Origin: Lasiosphaeris hirsuta | Taxonomy: Eukaryota > Ascomycota > Sordariomycetes > Sordariales > Lasiosphaeriaceae | DNA length: 64,000 nucleotides | Reading direction: 5' to 3' | Assembly: GCA_030549175.1 (NCBI GenBank) | Contig: JAUKUA010000001.1 | Coordinates: forward strand, 2,418,001-2,482,000 | The notes under the pieces: model-generated | The model's database searches: none | What the model saw: only the letters and a program-made list of their open reading frames with translations | What the model was told of the DNA's origin: nothing | Program-made: the position numbers and the translations under genes | Shown here: positions 12,361 to 23,835 of the stretch, in pieces | Layout of the letters: each line of letters starts with the position of its first letter | How positions within the stretch are numbered: the stretch's first letter is position 1

Positions 12361-13395
12361 TTTGCAGGGGCTTGGATGGATGTAAAGCGAGATGGTAGTG
12401 AAGCAAGTCGCAAGAGGGTGTCGTATGGAGGGATTCAGGGTTATATCATGTCAAACCCCCCCTAGCTTTCGTAAAGGTGTACCACTATGTAGAGTTACCA
12501 TCTAGTTCTGCACTCAGCATCCTGCTAGCTGACCAGGTCAAGGCAAGCGCGGTCGTATATAGATATATATGATAGCCCGGATGAGTCATTTGCTGACACT
12601 TGTATACGACATTTGTGGGGGAGGGACGGGCAGGGGCAGGCCAACGTCTTCAGCAGATGTGCCGCGTTATCAGTACCCGGATTGCACCGTCCCGTTCCCG
12701 CAACGTCACCCACAGCGTCATCCGGTTCGCGTGCACCTGGGTCGGGGCCTGCAGTTCGCTTTGCCCAGTCGCCGCCTCGAGTATCGCGGAATACCAAGAG
12801 CTCCAAATTTTAGCCGGATACCTACGCCACCTCGATGAACCCAGCGCCCGGCCTGGTTTTGTGAAGACCTGCGGGTCGGGCCGCGAGTGGCAATGGATCG
12901 CATCGTGGATGTTCTGGGCGTGGTCGAGGTGGAGGCGAACACACATGTCGGGGCTTGGCAATCAAGAGATGCATCTTTCGTTGAATGGCGGAATACGGCA
13001 TCGCTTATTGATCAAAATGGGAATTCGGTAGAGGTGGGGTTTGCAAGGCACAATGGCCAGCAGCTGAGCAGTTGGAGACGCAAAAGTACACTTAGCTACT
13101 TGCCTTTTCTTTCATCGCCAAGTAGAGACGTCTCGGGGACGGAATTCAGCAGACTTCTATAGGGGCTTTAGCGACCGCTCCGACGACGCCAACAGGCCAA
13201 TCAGGTGCCCGACTTTAATCAGCATGCAGCCAAGCAAACCCCACTCGCCGAAGCTGCTGGGCCTCCCCACTGGCCTGGACCCGGACGAGCTGGCGACCTG
13301 GATGAGCTCGCGACATCGACAGCTGCCCATTGATCGTACGACTGCATCTTCGTCCCCCCCCCTTTCTCCTCCCTTCTGATCCTCCCTCCTCCAAA
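12361..13395. other. Intergenic between divergent genes, 1.0 kb
   Basis: Shared upstream region of the GNAT gene (minus) and the hemerythrin-like gene (plus). Overlapping frames of up to 143 codons occur on both strands because the region is GC-rich, but none shows a domain or a convincing splice structure. A C-rich stretch at 13351-13390 precedes the hemerythrin-like start. Confidence 0.55.
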
Positions 13396-14439
13396 ATGGC
13401 TGGTCCTCGAACTACCCTCCTCCTCTCGCTCCCATTCATGTTAATTGGCTTTCTGCTGAGTCGCGCACCGTATATGATGGCTTCCGTGTCGCCAACAAGT
13501 CCGTGGGCTGACGGCCCCATGAGGCTGGTCACGACTCCGCATTTCCTCACCAAGAAGGTAGGCGACGCCAGCCAGCTACCCAGCCAGCCTCCCCCGGCCC
13601 AGTTCTCCGAGGCATCATGCTAACAGTCGATTCCCGCAGACGGATATCTTCACATCAGGGGCTACGCACATGGCTCTGTTGCACAATTCCATCATCCGAA
13701 GCTACAATTCCATCTTCCTCCAGGCCCCGCTCGTTCTCAGCCAGGACAAGGCCGACTTCATCGGTTACAGCCTTGCCTGGTACCGCTTTGTTAAGTCGCA
13801 CCATGACGACGAGGAGGCAAACCTATTTACCAAGGTGGAGGAGCTGTTGGAGGACAAGACCGTGTTCGACGAGTCGCACAAGGAGCATGGTGGGTTCTCG
13901 GTGTCATCACCAGCATTCCGTTCCTTCTGATACGTGCCCCAGAGTCGTTCCTAGCCGGCCTGGCTGAGTTCGAAAAGTACCTGAGTGGGCTTGCATCGCC
14001 TGCCGACTTCTCGGGCGAGGAGCTGGTGCGCATCATGGGCACCTTCCAAGCCAACTTCGAGAACCACTTCCACAGCGAGATATCGACAATTGCCAAGCTT
14101 GCCGAACACCCCAATACACCCAAGGAGGGAACACCCGAGCAAATTGCTGCGTCGGCTACATTTAAGGCGTGGGGCAAGAGCACTGTCACCAAGGCGGGCA
14201 TAACTGATGTCGTCCCTCTCTTCCTGCTGAATCTCGATCGCACGGTTGAGGACGGTACGTGGAGTAATTGGCCACCCATGCCAGCTCCGATCAAGTGGGG
14301 TCTGATCAACATTGCTGGCTCTTTCCACTCTGGGTGGTGGAAATTCGCATCCTGTGACGCTGCTGGCCAGCCCATGGAGCTGTGGGCTTTCCAAGCCGCG
14401 GAGCTCAAGGCACAAAGAGAAGCAGCTACAAAAGCTTGA
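13396..14439 (+). CDS. Hemerythrin-like (HHE) protein with N-terminal membrane anchor
   Basis: Three exons, 13396..13557, 13640..13889 and 13943..14439, give 302 aa. The introns are 82 and 53 bp, with clear branch sites and frame-restoring joins. Residues 6-25 are a hydrophobic signal anchor. The HHE helical bundle follows: THMALLHN around 64-70, KSHHDDEE near 98-105, an ESHKEHE helix, and NHFHSEI, together giving the spaced His/Glu ligands of a di-iron centre. About 130 residues follow the bundle, with a Trp-rich stretch near the end. Fungal HHE proteins of this type are mostly uncharacterised; oxygen, iron or redox sensing is only inferred from the fold. Confidence 0.85.
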
Positions 14440-15002
14440 GCTTGACTCGGCCTTGTTATGACGACCACCAAGGGGGTTGGAGTCAGGTTTGCGAACAGGA
14501 CTGGAGCCCGTGAATATAGTGGGTGGATACCAAGTCAATTTAAGCCGTGTTTTTGTTTCCGCATCTGCTCTTGAACTCCAACGCTCACAGTCTTCAAATA
14601 CAGCCACAGACAGATTGCCCTTCAATTATGGCATTGTTGGCTCGATGCATGACTCCACTGCCAATTGGGAAGTGTCGATTAGATACAAGGTGCCGTACTC
14701 TTGCATCGGAGAACCGAAAGGTTCGAGGGGCAGGGGTAAGAGCTCTGAAGCGGTGGGGATAGTTTCGAGGGCACCTGCTATGTGTTCATATGTAGAAGAA
14801 TGGGAAACCCTCTGCATGCTTCCTTCACCCCAACCTTCATTTGCACCACTGCTTGTATCGTTCATCCACACCCCATTTCTTGAATCTTTCTCGCGACACC
14901 GTGCAGGACCCAGCACCTAGGCCTTGGACACGACCACTAAACCACCTCTATACCATCTTTCCCTTCCGCATCACTCCACCGGGAGCGGTCACATCTTAAG
15001 AA
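14440..15002. other. Intergenic, 0.56 kb
   Basis: Between the hemerythrin-like gene and the copper transporter, both on the plus strand. Pyrimidine-rich stretches at about 14815-14900 and 14955-14980 are plausible promoter or leader sequence of the transporter. No gene seen. Confidence 0.5.
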
Positions 15003-15803
15003 ATGCCGAACCCGGCTGTTCTATCTGAAATGCTGTACGAACTCGAGAGGCAACATGACCGCCCTGGGAGCACGATGCACATCATACAAGAGAGAGCTGT
15101 CCCCGGCCGCAGTTGCAAATTTTCGGTGAGCTCCCTGTACACGAAGACGGGTCTGCCGGCGGTCTCTAACCATTGGTGTCTCTAGATGCTTTGGAATTAG
15201 GATACAGTCGACGCTTGCTTCATCTCCGACGGCTGGCAAATCCAGTCTGTTTCGATGTTCGTGGGCAGTTGTTTCGGAGTTATCCTCCTCGCTGTACTGC
15301 TCGAGCTTTGGCGCCGACTCGGAAAGGAGTACGATCGCTTCCTCATAAAGACCAACAAGGGGCAGTCGTACCAGCCACACTTTTGGCAGCAGTTAGTTCG
15401 CGCGGGCATCTTCACGCTACAAGTCGCAAATGCGTATTTTCTCATGTTGTAAGTACACCTCTTCCAGGCACGGACAAGGCTTTGTGGGTTTGGATGCCAA
15501 GAAACCGGTGGATGCTAACGGTGATAAAGGTTGGCCATGTACTTCAATGGCTACTACATTTTCTGCATCTTGATCGGCACTTTCATAGCATTTTTTGCCT
15601 TTCAATGCGAATACCTTTCCGCCGGCCATGGATGCATGCCCGCACCAGAGGAAAAGGGCTGCCCATGCCCACCGGGAGATTGCCAATGCCCACCAGGAGA
15701 CTGCCGGTGCCCAAGATGCGGGTGCGGTGGTACTCCAAGGTCAACCCAGCACACTGCCCAAGCCTCTCCCACCCACCGGCTTACACCCCGAGCCGCAGCT
15801 TAG
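15003..15803 (+). CDS. Ctr-type copper transporter with Cys-rich tail; in-frame TAG at an exon border
   Basis: Exons 15003..15125, 15186..15448 and 15530..15803. Three TM segments fit Ctr: TM1 from MFVGSCFG (~65), a LELWRRLGKEYD loop, TM2 ending MLLAMYFNG (copper-gating Met pattern) and TM3 with the packing GTF motif. The ectodomain begins CKFS-MLWN, and the next codon is TAG (15198..15200), before DTVDACF. Relatives usually have Trp there. A second AG at 15200 would make the intron 75 bp instead of 60 and join CKFS to DTVDACF in frame, removing the stop. The tail has ten Cys, including two copies of CPPGDC, recalling metallothionein. Starting at the Met of 15255 would keep all TMs. The N-terminal start is uncertain. 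Confidence 0.7.
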
Positions 15804-16532
15804 CCCGTTACTAGCACCTAGGCCTGGGTAAGGAGGGGACTTTAAAATCTGTCTAACAGGAAATGGAAGATGCTATCAGGAGTAGGAACGGAGCCCTAAT
15901 GAGCTGTGCTACGGAATTGGTAGTAGTATAGAACAGCTTTTAATTGTAATGCATATCCCCTGCGAAGAGTCGTGCTCTCGCTCAGCTCTTGCCAGATCGG
16001 CTGCCAAGGCCACCGTTGCGTCAGATTTTGGCGTGTGCCAGTGAGGGTACTTCTTGCTCATTTCGAATAGGTGCCATTTCTAATGCCGTTGAAGCTCTCC
16101 TGAGCTGGGCAAATTTTGAGGTGTGGTTGGCTCTTTGACAACGGAATCAGACCGCCCTGCGAGCTGACAAATGCGCTATTCTGTCGAATCTTCGGCTTGC
16201 GGGGAACCAGAATGTTATCGGTAAGCGGGCCCTGCAGCCAGGACCACAGGTTGCGATGTAGCAAAGCGGTACCTGGACCTAGGTAGGCCGCACGCCAACC
16301 GCTCGCGTCAACACTGCGCGGTACCGCAGGCAGGCGCGAGCGACTCATGACCCATCTGCAGTGCCTGGGCAATGCGCGGATGAGCCGCACGAAGGTACCT
16401 GACCGACTAGCAACCCCAAACCTGCCTACCGCTACCTTGACTTTCTAGTTCCTTCAGCCCAACCCAGCTCAAGCACTGAACCAAATCACCACCTCCCGTA
16501 GCCGATGGTGAAAAGACTGGATATTACAACCC
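15804..16532. other. Intergenic, 0.73 kb
   Basis: Between the copper transporter and the Zn2Cys6 gene. A minus-strand frame at 16058..16390 has no domain. The last 60 bases before 16533 are C- and A-rich, as is common before fungal starts. Confidence 0.5.
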
Positions 16533-18452
16533 ATGGCAAGCAAAACGAGAAGCTCAGATGGCTGCTGGACCTGCCGTCTTCGGCGCAAGAAATGCGATGA
16601 GGTCCGGCCGTTATGCAACGCTTGCCGAGACCTCGAGATCGATTGTCTCTACGGCGACGAGAAGCCAGGATGGATGGACGGCGCAGAGAAGCAGAAGGAG
16701 AAGGCCGATTGGCTCAAACTTGACGTCAAGCGCAAAGCCACCCATCGCCGCGAGCGTCGCTACCTCCAGGGCCTCGAGCTGGGTTTGGAGTCTCTCGATG
16801 TCTCTCAGGCCGACGACAGCGACCCCTCGAACGTCATGGTGCACGTAACCCCGGCTGCTTCCTCTGTCTCGTCGTCCCACTCACCTGCCTCCCGCCATCC
16901 TCAAGACTCCACACCCGAGTCTGGCGGGCATCATGCCTCCATCTCTGGCCTGTCTTGCCTAAGCACGCCAACACCCGCGCCATCGACCCCCGAAGAATCT
17001 CCAAACCCCCTTAAACCTGCAGCAGCCGACGGCCCTGGAGTTAGATTCAACGAGCGTGAAATGAATATGATCGTTCTTTACCTCGACTACGTGTTTCCTT
17101 TTTTGTTTCCCTTCTATCGGCCAATGCTCCTGGATTCAGGCCGAGGGTGGCTCCTCATCCTCTTCGCCCGGAACAAGGCCCTGCTCCACACTGCGCTCAG
17201 TCTCGCAACATACTTCTTCAACGTGGTGCTCAACACTGCAACTGGCTCTCACGATGATTGCAAAATACACAACTGGGCCGAGCTGCAGAAGCAGCAGGAT
17301 TTGGCACTCAAGGAACTCCAAGGCGAGATGCGAAACATCAACGTCCGTGGCGTCAAGGGCTATCTTGCCGAGACGAACCACGTCATGGCCAGCATCATCC
17401 AACTATTGACGTTTGAGGTTGCCATCGCTAATACCGGTAACTGGGTCATGCACCTGGATGCGGCGACCGAGCTCTTCGCTCAAATTATGAAGGAGCATGG
17501 CACTGCCCCATCTGAAAATGGAGGCGGAGTCTGCTTCACGCTGCTTCTCATCCAGCTCGGCGCCAGACCCTACCAACATACCCCCATGTACCACCCTTGG
17601 AGCGCCGGCCAAGCCTCGCTGCGCTTCTTTACTGCCTTTCTTCTGCTCTTCGACACGCTCGCCAGCACAGCCCTCGAGCAGCCCCCTCGGCTACAGCAAT
17701 GGCATTATCATCTCCTCTCGGAGCCAGATGATGAAACCAGGAAGATGCTTCCAGACGACGAAAAGGAGTACAAACTGCCGCACATCGACCTAAAAGAATT
17801 TGTCGGGCTGCACAACTGGGTTGTCATAAGTATCGGTGAGATCGCAGCCCTCGACGCTTGGAAGAAAGAAATGAAAAAGAACGGCTCGCTGTCCATGACA
17901 CAGCTAGTCGCACGCGCAACAACTATCGAGGCCAGCCTGCGTGCGCACATGGTAGAGCTCGAGATGCCTGCCAGACCCGACCCTAACGCCAACATGAACC
18001 CCCTCGCCCTGTATATCTCGCATACGTCCCAAAACGGCCTGATATCGAGTTTTATGATGGAAGCGACCGGATCCATAAATCACGTATGGGCGCAGGCCGG
18101 ACTTACCTACCTCAGCGTCGTCGTGTCCGGATGGCAACCCGCATGCCCAGAGATCCGCAGCTCGGTCGTGTTGTCGCTGCAAATGTTCACGGCTCTCCCG
18201 TCTCCTGGCTGCCTGCGCACCTTGGTGTGGCCGTTTACGATCACGGGGTGCATGGCGGCGCCTGACGAAGAGCAGACATTCCGTGACTTGGTGGCGGCAA
18301 TGGGTCCCCTGCAGGCTTTTGGCACTATCCCGAATGCGCTTGCCATCATGGAGTTTGTTTGGGCACACCGCAAGGAAATCGAGGAGAATGCCGACCAGTG
18401 GGATATCGCGGCGTGCTTCAACAGTCTTGGTAGCGCCGCATTGCTTGTGTGA
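16533..18452 (+). CDS. Zn2Cys6 transcription factor with Fungal_trans_2-type domain
   Basis: Single exon, 639 aa. Residues 11-38 are a perfect binuclear zinc cluster, CX2CX6CX6CX2CX6C, with the basic RLRRKK between the second and third cysteines. A Ser/Pro/Thr-rich linker (~100-165) follows. The rest is helical; the C-terminal WPFTITGCMAA (~573) and the MEFVWAHRK helix (~615) are hallmarks of the Fungal_trans_2 family. It is expected to bind DNA in the nucleus; its targets cannot be read from sequence. The nearest accessory neighbours are the copper transporter upstream and a membrane protein downstream, which is no proof of regulation. Confidence 0.9.
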   Translation: MASKTRSSDGCWTCRLRRKKCDEVRPLCNACRDLEIDCLYGDEKPGWMDGAEKQKEKADWLKLDVKRKATHRRERRYLQGLELGLESLDVSQADDSDPSNVMVHVTPAASSVSSSHSPASRHPQDSTPESGGHHASISGLSCLSTPTPAPSTPEESPNPLKPAAADGPGVRFNEREMNMIVLYLDYVFPFLFPFYRPMLLDSGRGWLLILFARNKALLHTALSLATYFFNVVLNTATGSHDDCKIHNWAELQKQQDLALKELQGEMRNINVRGVKGYLAETNHVMASIIQLLTFEVAIANTGNWVMHLDAATELFAQIMKEHGTAPSENGGGVCFTLLLIQLGARPYQHTPMYHPWSAGQASLRFFTAFLLLFDTLASTALEQPPRLQQWHYHLLSEPDDETRKMLPDDEKEYKLPHIDLKEFVGLHNWVVISIGEIAALDAWKKEMKKNGSLSMTQLVARATTIEASLRAHMVELEMPARPDPNANMNPLALYISHTSQNGLISSFMMEATGSINHVWAQAGLTYLSVVVSGWQPACPEIRSSVVLSLQMFTALPSPGCLRTLVWPFTITGCMAAPDEEQTFRDLVAAMGPLQAFGTIPNALAIMEFVWAHRKEIEENADQWDIAACFNSLGSAALLV

Positions 18453-18865
18453 CTGTGGCTGGTCACGTCAATCGGGGTCCGGTCGTGGACACCACCAGGT
18501 ATGTAAGAAAGCAGCGAGGCGAAATATGGTCTGCCTTGGTGTTATCTTGCTAGCTATCTGGAGACTGCGTCTTTCCCCTCTCCCTGAAGAAGTGCTTTTC
18601 CAGGAGAGTCGCCGCTTATTGTGTCAACCGGTCGCTTCGAAACACCAAATATCAGTCAACACCCTAAATAAAAGACATGCTAACACCTATTAGGACAAAG
18701 CTTACCAAAGTGCTGCCGAATGGTACAGACGTCTCGAAGTTCGAGTTCTTGTCCCCATCGCGTGATGAACATATCCACCCTTCACCATTTTCTCTGGCTG
18801 TCGCTTTCGTATCCCCCGAGATAACCCTCTCGAAGGCGTGGTTCATGGTGTTGCGCGGATCGATC
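18453..18865. other. Convergent intergenic, 0.41 kb
   Basis: 3' flanks of the Zn2Cys6 gene and of the frame that continues the MARVEL-like gene. No gene seen. TAAATAAA at 18664-18671 could serve as a 3'-end signal on the plus strand. Confidence 0.45.
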
Positions 18866-19801
18866 TTAGACCGTATCTTTACGGACATGCCGCAGCCGAC
18901 CGGTCCGGCGACCGGCCCCCGCTTCGGTGCGCTTGTCTTCGGAGCCTTCCCAGGGGTTCATCATGTCCCACCAGCCGTGCATCGACTGCACCATTGACCG
19001 CCGTCTTGACTTTCTCACGTTTGCAGATGGATTTCCATCTTCCCGCATCGTAAGCGGCGCCAGTGGCACGATCGGCTCATGGATTGCTTCAACTGGACCA
19101 AAAGTCGACTTTCCGGCCGGCAACTCGATGGGGCTAATGAAGGGCCACATGGTTGCGAATCTTTGTGGCGCGGGGGGTGTTGGCGGATATCTGGCAGGTG
19201 CTACCGGTGCCGGCGGTCGCTCCTCGGGTGCCACTGACACCGGCTTCTGGTGACGGTCGGCCTGCGTGGGCGATATCTCCTGTGAGCGAGAATCCTGGGC
19301 GCAGACCTGTTCTTCGGTCTCGGCGGGACGGGGCCCGAGTGCTGAATCGTCATCCGAACTTGAGGGACGCTCTGTCTCGTACATGGACGAATAGCACGAG
19401 CTAGTCGGCCTCACAACCGGCAAATACGTCGTCGTCTGGGGGGGGATCTTCGGGTTCACATCTCCCATCTCAACATCACCCTGGACCCGGTCTATCGTCT
19501 CGGGTTGGTTGTAAGCAGAACCCTCGAGGGGCTCTGAGGCTCGACTCTTAAATGTCAGCATGGACTCCGTCTTAGGGGCCACAGCTAGGCCGATCTGGAT
19601 GGTCTCGGTACTCCGCTCGCGCTTGTGGTACTCATCAGTTGTGCCAACCATATTTCTGGGAATGTCCGGCAGCGGGGTGGCTATCTGGGTACCAAACACA
19701 TTGGCTGCGCCATATCCCGGTGAGACATCCTGGTCTACAGCCCAGTGTGTTTCCGCCGCGGCTGGAATATGGGCTGACCCCTGACCCAGCATTTCGCGTT
19801 C
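18866..19801 (-). other. In-frame continuation of the MARVEL-like gene beyond its TAG
   Basis: The reading frame of the upstream gene continues after its TAG (19802..19804) without another stop for 311 sense codons; the first ATG is at 19792. The product would be disordered: Pro/Ser/Thr-rich, acidic stretches such as SSSDDDSALG, then a more ordered end with RRRSMVQSMHGWWDMMNPWE, Trp-rich and basic. Composition and codon choice look coded. It may be the tail of one long protein (nonsense change, readthrough or a missed short intron) or a separate small gene. An in-frame 45- or 54-bp intron over the stop can be drawn but has poor donors (GTTAGG or GTTGAT). Confidence 0.5.
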
Positions 19802-21084
19802 CTAACCGCGGAAAACACTGGAAGAAGGATCAACGACATGCTTCCGCCGGGGCAGCGGACCTTGCGGCATGTCCTCGTATCTTGTGGACGAAGGGGCTGG
19901 TTCTGCGACGGGGAGGGAGTTGCGTAGGCTGCGCCTGAAGAGCCTCCAAAAGCGAGGCGACGGAGACGGAAGTGGAGACGGCAATGGGTATTCGGGGATG
20001 ACTTCTAGGGTCTGCTCGCCCCTGTGAAAGCGCGACGGACGTTCACCGCTCATGGCGCCGCTGTTTGTTTTGACTGGAAGGGTTGTTTCACCGAATTTGT
20101 CCTGCCCAAAAGTATTCCGTGTCTTCTGGTGCGACGGTCCCACTCGACTACCAGCCCTGGTTGAGGCAGGCTGCTGGTTACGTCGATCGCCGGTGGGAGT
20201 ACTTTTGGGGCTTTTCCGCCGTGTTCCACGAAGGGTGGGGTTATCTTGGTTGGGGTTTGGGTAGGCCCAAAGACCAAGTCCAATCCCGGCCTCTTCGTCA
20301 GATCTATTCAACTGTCTCGGCCGTCTGTTTTTATGAAGACAAAACGCACAAACCACGCTGAGGGCGAAGAGGATGCACAACAAAATTGCGATGCCCCACG
20401 CGACAACGAACCTATGGCACACCGAAGAGGAAATAAGGGCCTCGGGGGTCCTGAAAGATGGTGGAATTGCGCCCGGACTGACGGAGATGGTGAAGTTTGA
20501 GTTGGCGGAAAGGCCAGCGCAGGCGGTCGAGGACAGCGGGTTCCCAAGAAGGACAGCAGTCGATGTGAAGGGGGCGAGGAAGAGGAGGTCGGTGGCGTAA
20601 ATGCCGACATAGGAGAAATAGTGTCTTGTGTAGCCACACCAGGAAACAAGAGTCCAGAGGAGAGCGAAGACCGTCTGGGGAGTGTCAGTCGAGCCATTTT
20701 TAGCGTGCATGTAGAGATTGGTGTTGTCGCAAGGATAGATGTTTGAGGTTCCAAAGGGAGTGGAGAGTGGGATCAGGATGTGAAGAGAGGTGGTTATAGG
20801 TATGGAGGGTGGGAGTCGGGGATAGGGTTAGAAGAGCGGAAACATATCTTTACCAAGACGAGAATGGCCACCAAGGCTTCCTGTGTTGTGCTTCCCGGCT
20901 GGACGTTGGCGAGTCTTAGGAGGTATCCGACGATACCAAGGAGACAAATGAGGATAAGTATGGTTATGATGCGTATCGCATTGAAGGCTAGCCTGTACAA
21001 ACCCCGAGGTGTCATCGATATGATGTGCGGTTGAGGTCGCGCGCCAATGAGCCCACTAGGCATAGCTGAGGCATGCAACGCCAT
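19802..21084 (-). CDS. Four-TM MARVEL-like membrane protein
   Basis: Exons 20854..21084 and 19802..20674, 367 aa, with a 179-bp intron (GTAAAG donor, CCCAG acceptor) that joins AILVL to TVFALLW across TM2. There are four hydrophobic segments: ~30-54, ~68-88, ~95-120 (containing YATDLLFLAPF), and ~168-192. The loop before TM4 is Ser/Thr-rich with one NFT glycosylation site. A long basic, disordered cytoplasmic tail follows. Topology and spacing fit fungal MARVEL-type proteins. The frame ends in TAG but remains open afterwards (see 18866..19801). The start could also be the second or third Met. Confidence 0.7.
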
Positions 21085-22007
21085 GGGCCGAGGTGTCTAG
21101 AAATGTAGGATGGTACACCAGGAATTAATCACGTGGGATTATACAGCCGTGGAAGGGTATTTATAATAGCTGCTTCTTTCCCCCTTCCTTGAGACAGTTG
21201 TGTATGCATGGCGGGATTTGGCGAGAGCAGGAGATGGGTGGGTGAATATTGTATGTGGGATGATGCCCCTTTATCTGCAGGGACGGCTGGCTGCGGGTGC
21301 ATTCACCAATCTCCCGGCCACCTATTACGGGTTTGCCGAGCAAGGAGAACAAAGCAACAGACCTTTGTATGATCGGAGAAGATGCCCGCAATGGGTAGGC
21401 AATGGTCTAAAAGAGGTTTGTTTACTGCTAGGTTGGGCCACCTATCTTACCGCTTATCTCCCAACCTACATCACTGTCCCCGCGGCCTTGTGTAAGATGA
21501 AGGGGTTTGCTTTTCATGTGTGGCACAAGGCACTGACCTAAGAAAGGTGTCATGTGGGGTGCCTAGCCGGGTGCTGGCCGATATGAGACGAGATGAAGAA
21601 CTTCCATTGCCCAAAGCCTGGGAAAGTCCCCGGAAGGGCTGTGTGTGATGGTATGGCAATTCACTTGATCAGTAGTCTACAACAAGAAATAGCATATGTT
21701 GTGCACTGCTTCCTCACTGCCTTGTAGAATGGCCTGCTTTCAATATTGGGCTCACAATGAACATCGATGGAGCAATGCTTGCTCCGGTGACCGTTCAGGG
21801 ACAAGAGGCGAATGCTGGGAATCTGCAAGCTAGCTCAATTTTATGCGCCTCTACTCCTACATGCCATTCTAAACGCGGCCCGGTACAACAAAAAGCTGGG
21901 CAAGATCGAAGCCTCACCTACCTCCAAAGCCCCATCTCGCGTATAACATGCTGCGTATGCCTCCATCCATCATATCCCGGCGCGAAATCCCAACCGCGAG
22001 AAAAACC
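21085..22007. other. Intergenic, 0.92 kb
   Basis: Upstream of the MARVEL-like gene and downstream of the ENTH gene, both on the minus strand. A plus-strand frame of 113 codons (21200..21541) shows no domain. No RNA gene seen. Confidence 0.5.
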
Positions 22008-23835
22008 TTAGCCAAGCAGGTCGTCAAGCCCGTTGCCGCTGGTAGAAGTATATGGCTTGCTCTGGGCCGCGGGCTTGGCTGCTGAGGCGGGGGCAGCGGT
22101 TCCCCAGATGCCAGCGCTGCTCTTTTCTTTGGCCAGCTGGCCAATGGTGGGACCAGCGCCGGTTGGTGTAGTCTTCTTGAGGCCGGCGCTGGCCTGGGAC
22201 CACAGCGCGCCAAAGGCATCACCACCCGAAGCCGCCGGCTTGGAAGCCGCGATACCGGTAGGCTTCAAGCCTCCGGATCCAAGTGTAGGTGCAGCCGATT
22301 GAGTTGCCGCTAGGGAAACAGAGGAGAAGTAGTTGGGCTGTGGGGTTTGATAGTTTGCCTTCGGCTGGGCACTCAGGGGCGAGATGGTTGCCGATGTCAT
22401 GGGCGTCGCGAATGCCGAGAAATTAGCCGGGCTAGCGGTTGAGCTCGGGGGTGGTGAGATGGACGAGAGTGCGACCATCCCGCTGAGGTTGGCTTGCTGA
22501 GGCGCCGAAACAGGCTTCGGGGCTGCGAATTGTGTGCTGCGGGTTGTTGATGAGATCGGTGGAGGGAGCGCGCTGCCGAAGGCAGCCCGCGGGGTGGGTG
22601 CTTGGCCAGTCGGGGCTGCGGACTGGAAGTCGTCAAACTCGTCGTCATCATTAGCGGCAGCGGTCTGTGCCCCGAATCCCGAAGCGCCTGATGGGGCGGC
22701 AAGCGGGGCAACCGGAACGGAGGAGGACCCGGTAGTGTCGTCGAAACTGAACAGGTCGACCTCGGGTTCCTTCTTCTTGGCTGGCTCGGTCGTCTTCTTG
22801 ACGCCCATCCTTTCGGCTGTATTCCTCGAGACTTTAGCGCTCGCCGCCGCAGCCGGACGGTCTCCCTCATCGAATTCATCGTACTCCTCGAACTTATCCC
22901 CGTGTGATTGAGTGCTTCGGAAGTCGTCGGCTTGTCCCCCGAATCCGCCCCCATCACCATAGACTCCACCGGAGTAGCCGCCGTAGGAGGAGTTACCACC
23001 ACCGCCGCTGCCGCTACCACCGCCGCCGAATCCGGCGGTGTCGCTTCCAAAGCCGCCGTAACGGCCGCCGCCACCGGTATTCCTACTTGAGATGCTACCA
23101 CTACCAAAACCACCACTGCCCTCGACACCGATATATTTTTGTTTGTTGGCCCGGGCCTTCTTACGCTCCGACCGGATACGCTCGACGTCGCCCAGAAGCT
23201 CAGCAAGTTCTTTGGCACGGTGTCGGACATTCACTCCCTGGTCCTTCCCGTTCAGGTCGATGAAGTGGAACTGGCGCAGCATCTTGAGCAGGGTGAGATG
23301 GGAGCGAGCGTCGTCAATGACACGTTCGGATCCATGCTTGATCAAAAACTCGAGCAGCTGTAGGGCCTTGTAGATCTGTCTCCATTCCTCGGCGGACTTC
23401 TCGGTGAAGCGACGGTAGATCATGGGCATGATCTCATTGAGGGTTTGGCTGGTTGGCATAATGGTGAGCAAGACTCCGCGGGAACCGAGATGCCAGGGTT
23501 GCGACCTACTAGTTGAAGGTGCCATCAGCGATTTCTTGCATCTGAGTCGAGGATGCGCCCCACGGCTCATTGTTTGTGGCCTCACGCACCTATGTGTCGT
23601 GTCAGCTCCGCAGTTGGTCGTGGCGGTTGGTTCACCTGGGCTGAGATAATCTAATGGGATACCTTCGCCTCCATTTCGGTGTAGTTCATGACAGCTGTGG
23701 CCGGGTTAGCAAGCTGGGCAGCGAAGACGAGCGAGGACAGACTGGGTGCGCACCATTTTGGACCTTCCGCACGCCGGCCTTGAGGTCGTAGAGGGTCAGA
23801 TTCGACACGGTGTCCTTGAGGCTGTTGAGATCCAT
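22008..23835 (-). CDS. ent3: ENTH-domain clathrin adaptor, Ent3/epsinR-like
   Basis: Four exons, 23754..23835, 23663..23694, 23510..23589 and 22008..23448, give 544 aa; the introns are 59, 73 and 61 bp, and every join restores a known ENTH segment. The ENTH domain (~10-150) opens with LKDTVSNLTLYDLKAGVRK and holds the conserved NNEPWGAS, YRRFTEKSAEEWRQIYKAL and FIDLNGKDQG words. A Gly-rich linker (~165-225) follows, then short acidic-Phe motifs (DLFSFDD, DDEFDDFQS) of the kind that bind adaptor ears, and a terminal LDDLL clathrin box. It should act at the trans-Golgi/endosome with AP-1 or GGA. Absence of UIM-like motifs argues for Ent3 over Ent1/2. Confidence 0.9.

Noticed and set aside
19748..19817. 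45-bp or 54-bp intron removing the TAG of the MARVEL-like gene
   Set aside because: Both would keep the frame, but the donors (GTTAGG, GTTGAT) and branch regions are poor against the other introns in the window; left as a possibility only.
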